Shown here: positions 59,691-64,000 of the stretch, piece by piece
Layout: every line of letters starts with the position of its first letter
Position numbering within the stretch: position 1 is the first letter of the stretch
DNA from: Chrysomallon squamiferum
Lineage: Eukaryota > Mollusca > Gastropoda > Neomphalida > Peltospiridae
DNA length: 64,000 nucleotides
Direction of reading: 5' to 3'
Assembly: GCA_012295275.1 (NCBI GenBank)
Contig: CM022668.1
Coordinates: 8,203,818-8,267,817 of the forward strand
Program-made: the position numbers and the translations under genes
The notes under the pieces: model-generated
What the model saw: only the letters and a program-made list of their open reading frames with translations
Databases searched by the model: none
Told to the model about the DNA's origin: nothing

Positions 59691-61009
59691 ACTGTATTAC
59701 CTCAATGATTAACGTTTATTAATTCACTTTATTTATTTATTATCTTTAACTTCCACTTACTACTAATAAAATTCACTAAGTAAGAAGTTTAAATTTAATA
59801 ATCTGACATCTTTTGCTCACAAAACATGCATAAACAAAAACAAACAGTAACAGAGAAACAGTCAAGTCTAATCACGTCTGTATGAATGAGGATAAAATAT
59901 CTGGTTCATTAATATCGTGTCCAACATCACCGCTCATCATATTAATGTAGTGTTGACAGCATCTGTTAGTAAGTTCAGAATTCAGCAACGTAATCATTTG
60001 AAATATTAACTTATCTAAGTCACTGTTTGTATTGACTGTTTTAACACGTGCTTGCCGATTCACGCCCTATGAATGTATTTTATTTAATTTAATTTAATTT
60101 AATTTTATTTTAAGTGTTAAACTATTAAAGTCTCGTTTATCTGACTAATCTTCATTAAAAAAAAAAAACCCATTTAAACAACAGTAACAACCACACCAGC
60201 AGTAATATAAATATTAAAACGTTCTTAAACAGATTATCTCAGTTTTAGTTTCTGTCTCGAAAACAGCCGTGGTTAAATCTTTGGTTTATGTAAACATTTC
60301 AAATGGATAATTTTGGAAATTTCGTAATATTTTTGCTTGTAAAAATAGTATAAAGTCTATATATGCAACAAGCTCTATTACTATTTATTTATTGTTTGTT
60401 TGTTTGCTTATTTAAGAGAAAAGTGAATTTCAAATTTTACTGACACTTTTAAATTTCCAGTCTACGACCTTTCACAGAGGCGGGTCCAAAAAACTTTAAC
60501 AAAATAGCACTGAAAGTTTTGACAACAAAATAATAAACCTGAGAACAAATAACATTTTATTTCTTATACACCTTAAAAATAATATAAGAAATAAAGAATA
60601 AATATGCTGCTCATCGTTAAACCCCCTCAAAACCCCCCTCCAGAACCCGCCACCGCGGATCAGCGTTTTATGACAACCATCTCGCAAGTTACTGGCGAAC
60701 TGAATGCGGAAGATCTACAAACAATTAACTAAGTCATTATAGAGTTTTTGACCTAATGTAAAGTTCTATCGCAGTGGTTCTCAAACTTTTTGAAATCGGG
60801 GCACATTTGAAGCCTTACAAAAAATTGCGGGCACTCTACACACAAAATGCTAAGAAATATAATGTAAAATAACTGAAAGAAGGATATTGCGGCTGAATCG
60901 GTTGCGGAGCAGGCTGTGAGGTTGTCTATCCTCATTGTCTACATCTATATCAGATTCTTCATCATTTCGCGTATAAACAGTTCTCGTCTGGAATCGGTAC
61001 CGTTTGGTT

Positions 61010-62200
61010 TCTTCCGTGAGAGATGTTCACTGATATACTGAGTTACCGGTCTTGTGTGAGAGATGTTCACTGATATACTGAGTTACCGCTCTTGTGTGAG
61101 AGATGTTCACTGATATAGTTAGAGTTACCGCCCTTGTGTGAGAGATGTTCACTGATATAGTTAGTTACCGCCGTTGTGTGAGAGATGTTCACTGATATAT
61201 TTATAGTTACCGCCCTTGTGTGAGAGATGTTCACTGATATACTGAGTTACCGCTCTTGTGTGAGATATTCACTGATATAGATAGAATTACCGCCCTTATG
61301 TGAGAAATGTTCACTGATATATTTAGAATTACTGACCTTGTGCGAGAGATGTTCACTGATATATTTAGAGTTGTTGCCCTTGTGTGAGAGATGTTCACTG
61401 ATATAGTTAGTTACCGCCCTTGTGTGAGAGATGTTCACTGATATATTTAGAGTTACCACCCTTGTTTGAGAGATGTTCACTGATATATTTAGAGTTACCA
61501 CCCTTGTGTGAGAGATGTTCACTGATATAGTTAGTTACCGCCCTTGTGTGAGAGATGTTCAGTGATATACTGAGTTACCGCTCTTGTGTGAGATGTTCAC
61601 TGATATAGTTAGTTACCGCCCTTATGTGAGAGATGTTCAGTGATATATTTATAGTTACCGCCCTTGTGTGAGAGATGTTCACTGATATACTGAGTTACCG
61701 CTCTTGTGTGAGAGATGTTCACTGATATACTGAGTTACCGCTCTTGTGTGAGAGATGTTCACTGATATACTGAGTTACCGCTCTTGTGTGAGAGATGTTC
61801 ACTGATATACTGAGTTACCGCTCTTGTGTGAGATGTTCAATGATATACTGAGTTACCGCTCTTGTGTGAGAGATGTTCACTGATATACTGAGTTACCGCT
61901 CTTGTGTGAGAGATGTTCACTGATATAGTTAGTTACCGCCCTTATGTGAGAGATGTTCAGTGATATATTTATAGTTAGCGCCCTTGTGTGAGAGATGTTC
62001 AGTGATATATTTATAGTTACCGCCCTTGTGTGAGAGATGTTCACTGATATACTGAGTTACCGCCGTTGTGTGAGAGATGTTCACTGATATATTTATAGTT
62101 ACCGCCCTTGTGTGACAGATGTTCACTGATATATTTAGAATTACTACCCTTGTCTGAGATATGTTCAGTGATATATTTATAGTTACCGCCTTTGTGTGAG
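61010..62200. repeat. 40-bp minisatellite, about 29 copies, inside the hAT element
   Basis: The unit is built on TTGTGTGAGAGATGTTCACTG and ATATACTGAGTTACCGCT (about 40 bp). I count about 29 copies of the GATGTTCA core or its close variants. Subtypes differ in the spacer: ACTGAGTTACCGC, AGTTAGTTACCGCC and ATTTATAGTTACCGCC, with lengths of 38-44 bp. Open frames on the minus strand here are repeat artefacts. Confidence 0.95.
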
Positions 62201-62658
62201 TCTGTACCTTTATTTATCATCTAGTTTGTGCTGATGAGAAGTATGAGCCTGACGTGTCTTGGCAAGTTCTTCACAAATACAAAGCAATGGACTGTTAAAA
62301 TGTCAATAAACTGTACACAGGCTATATTTTTAATGGTGTGCATTGTGCAGTGAGGGAATACTTTTATCAATCGTTTGCATATAACAAATATAATAAGCTA
62401 AAATTACATAAAGTATTAAAGTTTTAGATGGGTCCTGACTGTGACAGTGATAGGAATATGTGTCACAAGACAACTTTGGCTGTTTATCACACATGCACAC
62501 CCTATCACTCATACTGCCACCCTATCACTCACACTGTCACTGGTGAACTACTGCACAGCATTGAGCAGCCGCGCTTGCTCATCAGCCAAAATGTATAAAA
62601 TCTTCTTCCGGGCAACCGGCTGTTTCTTACTGGATATCTTTCCGTTCTTAACATACTA

Positions 62659-62660
<2 letters not shown>

Positions 62661-62697
<37 letters not shown>
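62661..62697. repeat. T37 homopolymer inside the hAT element
   Basis: Uninterrupted run of 37 T; it could be a poly-A tail of a minus-strand insertion, but no retroelement body was recognised beside it. Confidence 0.97.
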
Positions 62698-62699
<2 letters not shown>

Positions 62700-62863
62700 C
62701 ATCACAAATATCTACCTAGATCCTAGAATTTCGTGGGTCACACCTAAGCATGTCTCAAGGGCACACTCTTTGATAACCACTGTTCTATCGTATTACAACA
62801 AAGCAAAGCTACAAGTTATCTATAGCGAGGCAAACGATTTTAATTTTGTACTCATTTTCATGA

Positions 62864-62864
<1 letters not shown>

Positions 62865-62907
<43 letters not shown>

Positions 62908-62910
62908 TAA
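62865..62910. repeat. (ATTT)n microsatellite
   Basis: About eleven ATTT tetranucleotides. Confidence 0.96.
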
Positions 62911-63595
62911 CCTCATTGTGGTTTAAATATTCTGTCTTGGTAGGAACAGTATCAGAGACATGGATATCATTTTAGTTTTATTGTTTTCTATCATCATTAA
63001 TAATGTGTAAGGCAATGATATAAAATTTCTACAATACATCCGAACGCCTCCATTTCACTCTGAGGAATGTTTTTTAAATCTTACATTACGGCAAGAAAAC
63101 CTGAAACAAATCCGTTCGCCTATGTACATGATTACGTCACGATTACAATAAACGAAAATAATGATAATAAGATAACAACAACAAAAAATAAAAAATGGTG
63201 GTATCCAGACATTATAAAACAGTACTTTTGTCGTTGTTGTTATTCTTCATTTTTAATTATGACTATATCTTTGTATTACCAAAAGTGCCAGTCTTACAAG
63301 TATTTGTTTTCATCTAAAACGTCTGATTTAGCAGCTAACTTTTTCATGCCAGTTTAGGTGCGTCAGTTTTCAAATGTTCTGTTCATTAATTCGTCTTGTT
63401 TGTATATTTCATTTCGTCGTTTAGCTGTTATTATTATAATATTTTTGGTAAAATGTTCGACCTTAAAATAAATAAACAAACAAATAATAAAATAATAAAA
63501 TAAATAAATAAAACAATTTTTAATCTAAGATTCATTTATAATATAGATTTTGAAACTGCACAATCTGCACGGAAACGCAACACGAAAGCGAAGTG

Positions 63596-63609
63596 TACGT
63601 CATGACGTA
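63596..63609. promoter_or_regulatory. Palindromic double CRE/ATF-like site
   Basis: TACGTCATGACGTA is a perfect 14-bp palindrome made of two abutting TGACGTA half-sites. Related half-sites occur at 63666-63672 (TGACGTA) and 63132-63140 (TTACGTCAC). The surrounding 200 bp is richer in CpG than most of the window, so it may be a promoter or enhancer for a gene to the right or for Trio. Confidence 0.45.
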
Positions 63610-64000
63610 ATCTCCCAGGAGAGTTGTTGTGATTCGACCCTTGTAGCAAACAGCTTTCGCACTGATGACGTAGACACTGTTCAGCCGGTGAAGTTGGTTT
63701 GAACTGATAGTTTCGTTTCAATCAGGGCTGAATGCACTTTATTCCAACATAATTCCCTGCTAAATAATAATACACGGCAGCTTACAACGTGTCATATATC
63801 TGTTTACTGGCAGGCTTCCTGGGGTTAAAAGCGGTATGCAATACAAGCATCTGTTCTAATCTTTATTTATCTATGTCGTTTCAGGGTTTACTGATCGTAA
63901 GTGTTACGTTTCAGTGACATTTGGTTGATGGTTCGCCTAAGAAACGAGGCGGAATGTACTACAAGACATAAAAACGAGCTTTGTTTTCTAGCACGTTCTG

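Larger units (their letters stand above)
60772..62782. mobile_element. Non-autonomous hAT-type DNA transposon with exact 8-bp target duplication
   Basis: The left end at 60772 reads CAGTGGTTCTCAAAC; the right end, read inward on the other strand from 62782, is CAGTGGTTATCAAAG, 13 of 15 identical. Both ends are flanked by the same octamer TTCTATCG (60764-60771 and 62783-62790). Terminal CAGTGGTTCTCAA-like repeats with 8-bp duplications are characteristic of the hAT superfamily. No transposase reading frame is visible. The interior is mostly a 40-bp minisatellite (61010-62200) plus a T37 run. Strand of the ancestral element cannot be told. Confidence 0.88.
58863..64000. other. Region upstream of Trio, no protein gene recognised
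   Basis: It contains A-rich and GT-rich low-complexity DNA (58.86-59.7 kb), an ordinary AT-rich stretch (59.7-60.5 kb), a short GC-rich patch at 60.60-60.71 kb, the hAT element, and a CpG-richer stretch at 63.5-63.75 kb. No reading frame resembles a known protein. A neighbouring gene may begin near or beyond 64 kb. Confidence 0.6.

Noticed and set aside
61247-62126. Minus-strand frames with repeated NISVNISHTR-like units, resembling a repeat protein
   Set aside because: They are translations of the 40-bp minisatellite; frames break wherever a unit is not 39 or 42 bp, and there is no start or splice context.
61010-62200. Possible CRISPR-like array (regular repeats)
   Set aside because: Units are contiguous tandem repeats without unique spacers in a clearly eukaryotic intergenic region; it is a minisatellite inside a hAT element.
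63067-63357. Plus-strand 96-codon frame
   Set aside because: Low-complexity middle, no recognised domain, no splice or conservation evidence. It could be part of a first exon of a neighbouring gene, but this cannot be supported.

Overview
The window is AT-rich eukaryotic nuclear DNA with long introns, many microsatellites and many minisatellites. Its one confidently recognised gene lies on the minus strand and encodes the Trio/Kalirin family Rho guanine-nucleotide exchange factor. Forty coding exons can be placed from the start codon at 58657 down to 12048, with consensus GT..AG junctions and compatible phases except for two apparent single-base frameshifts. With these two positions allowed for, the exons add up to 5400 nt, or 1800 codons. 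A single Trio/Kalirin-type gene, the intron density and the repeat style fit an invertebrate, perhaps a lophotrochozoan such as a mollusc; this assignment is inference.

Protein layout (exons numbered 5' to 3', so coordinates fall): short N-terminus (exons 1-2), CRAL-TRIO/Sec14 lipid-binding domain (exons 3-6), a long spectrin-repeat rod (exons 7-26), a Dbl-homology RhoGEF domain (exons 27-33), its PH domain (exons 33-35), a Ser/Gly linker (exons 35-37), an SH3 domain (exon 38) and a basic segment with the family's [11 protein letters not shown] motif (exons 39-40). In characterised relatives the first DH-PH unit activates Rac/RhoG downstream of guidance receptors, and the rod and Sec14 parts scaffold and target it. 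The second GEF unit and any Ig/kinase part are not seen and would lie beyond the left edge if present.

Region by region: 1-12 kb is presumed intron downstream of exon 40, with minisatellites and a 557-bp TA-flanked MITE at 10.39-10.95 kb. 12-35 kb holds exons 40 to 16, densely spaced from about 22.6 kb upward. 35-46 kb is one intron of about 11 kb. 46-58.7 kb holds exons 15 to 1. 58.66-58.86 kb is a CpG-containing 5' leader with several upstream AUGs. 58.9-64 kb is intergenic and contains a 2.0-kb hAT-type element with an exact 8-bp target duplication and an internal array of about 29 copies of a 40-bp unit. A CpG-richer stretch with CRE/ATF-like sites lies at 63.1-63.7 kb.

The most unusual signals are two minisatellites that overlap exon boundaries and copy a splice site in tandem (45-bp units carrying the exon 14 acceptor, 84-bp units carrying the exon 10 donor), the hAT element with its satellite core, and the two apparent frameshifts in an otherwise intact gene. 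No complete novel multi-gene system is visible.
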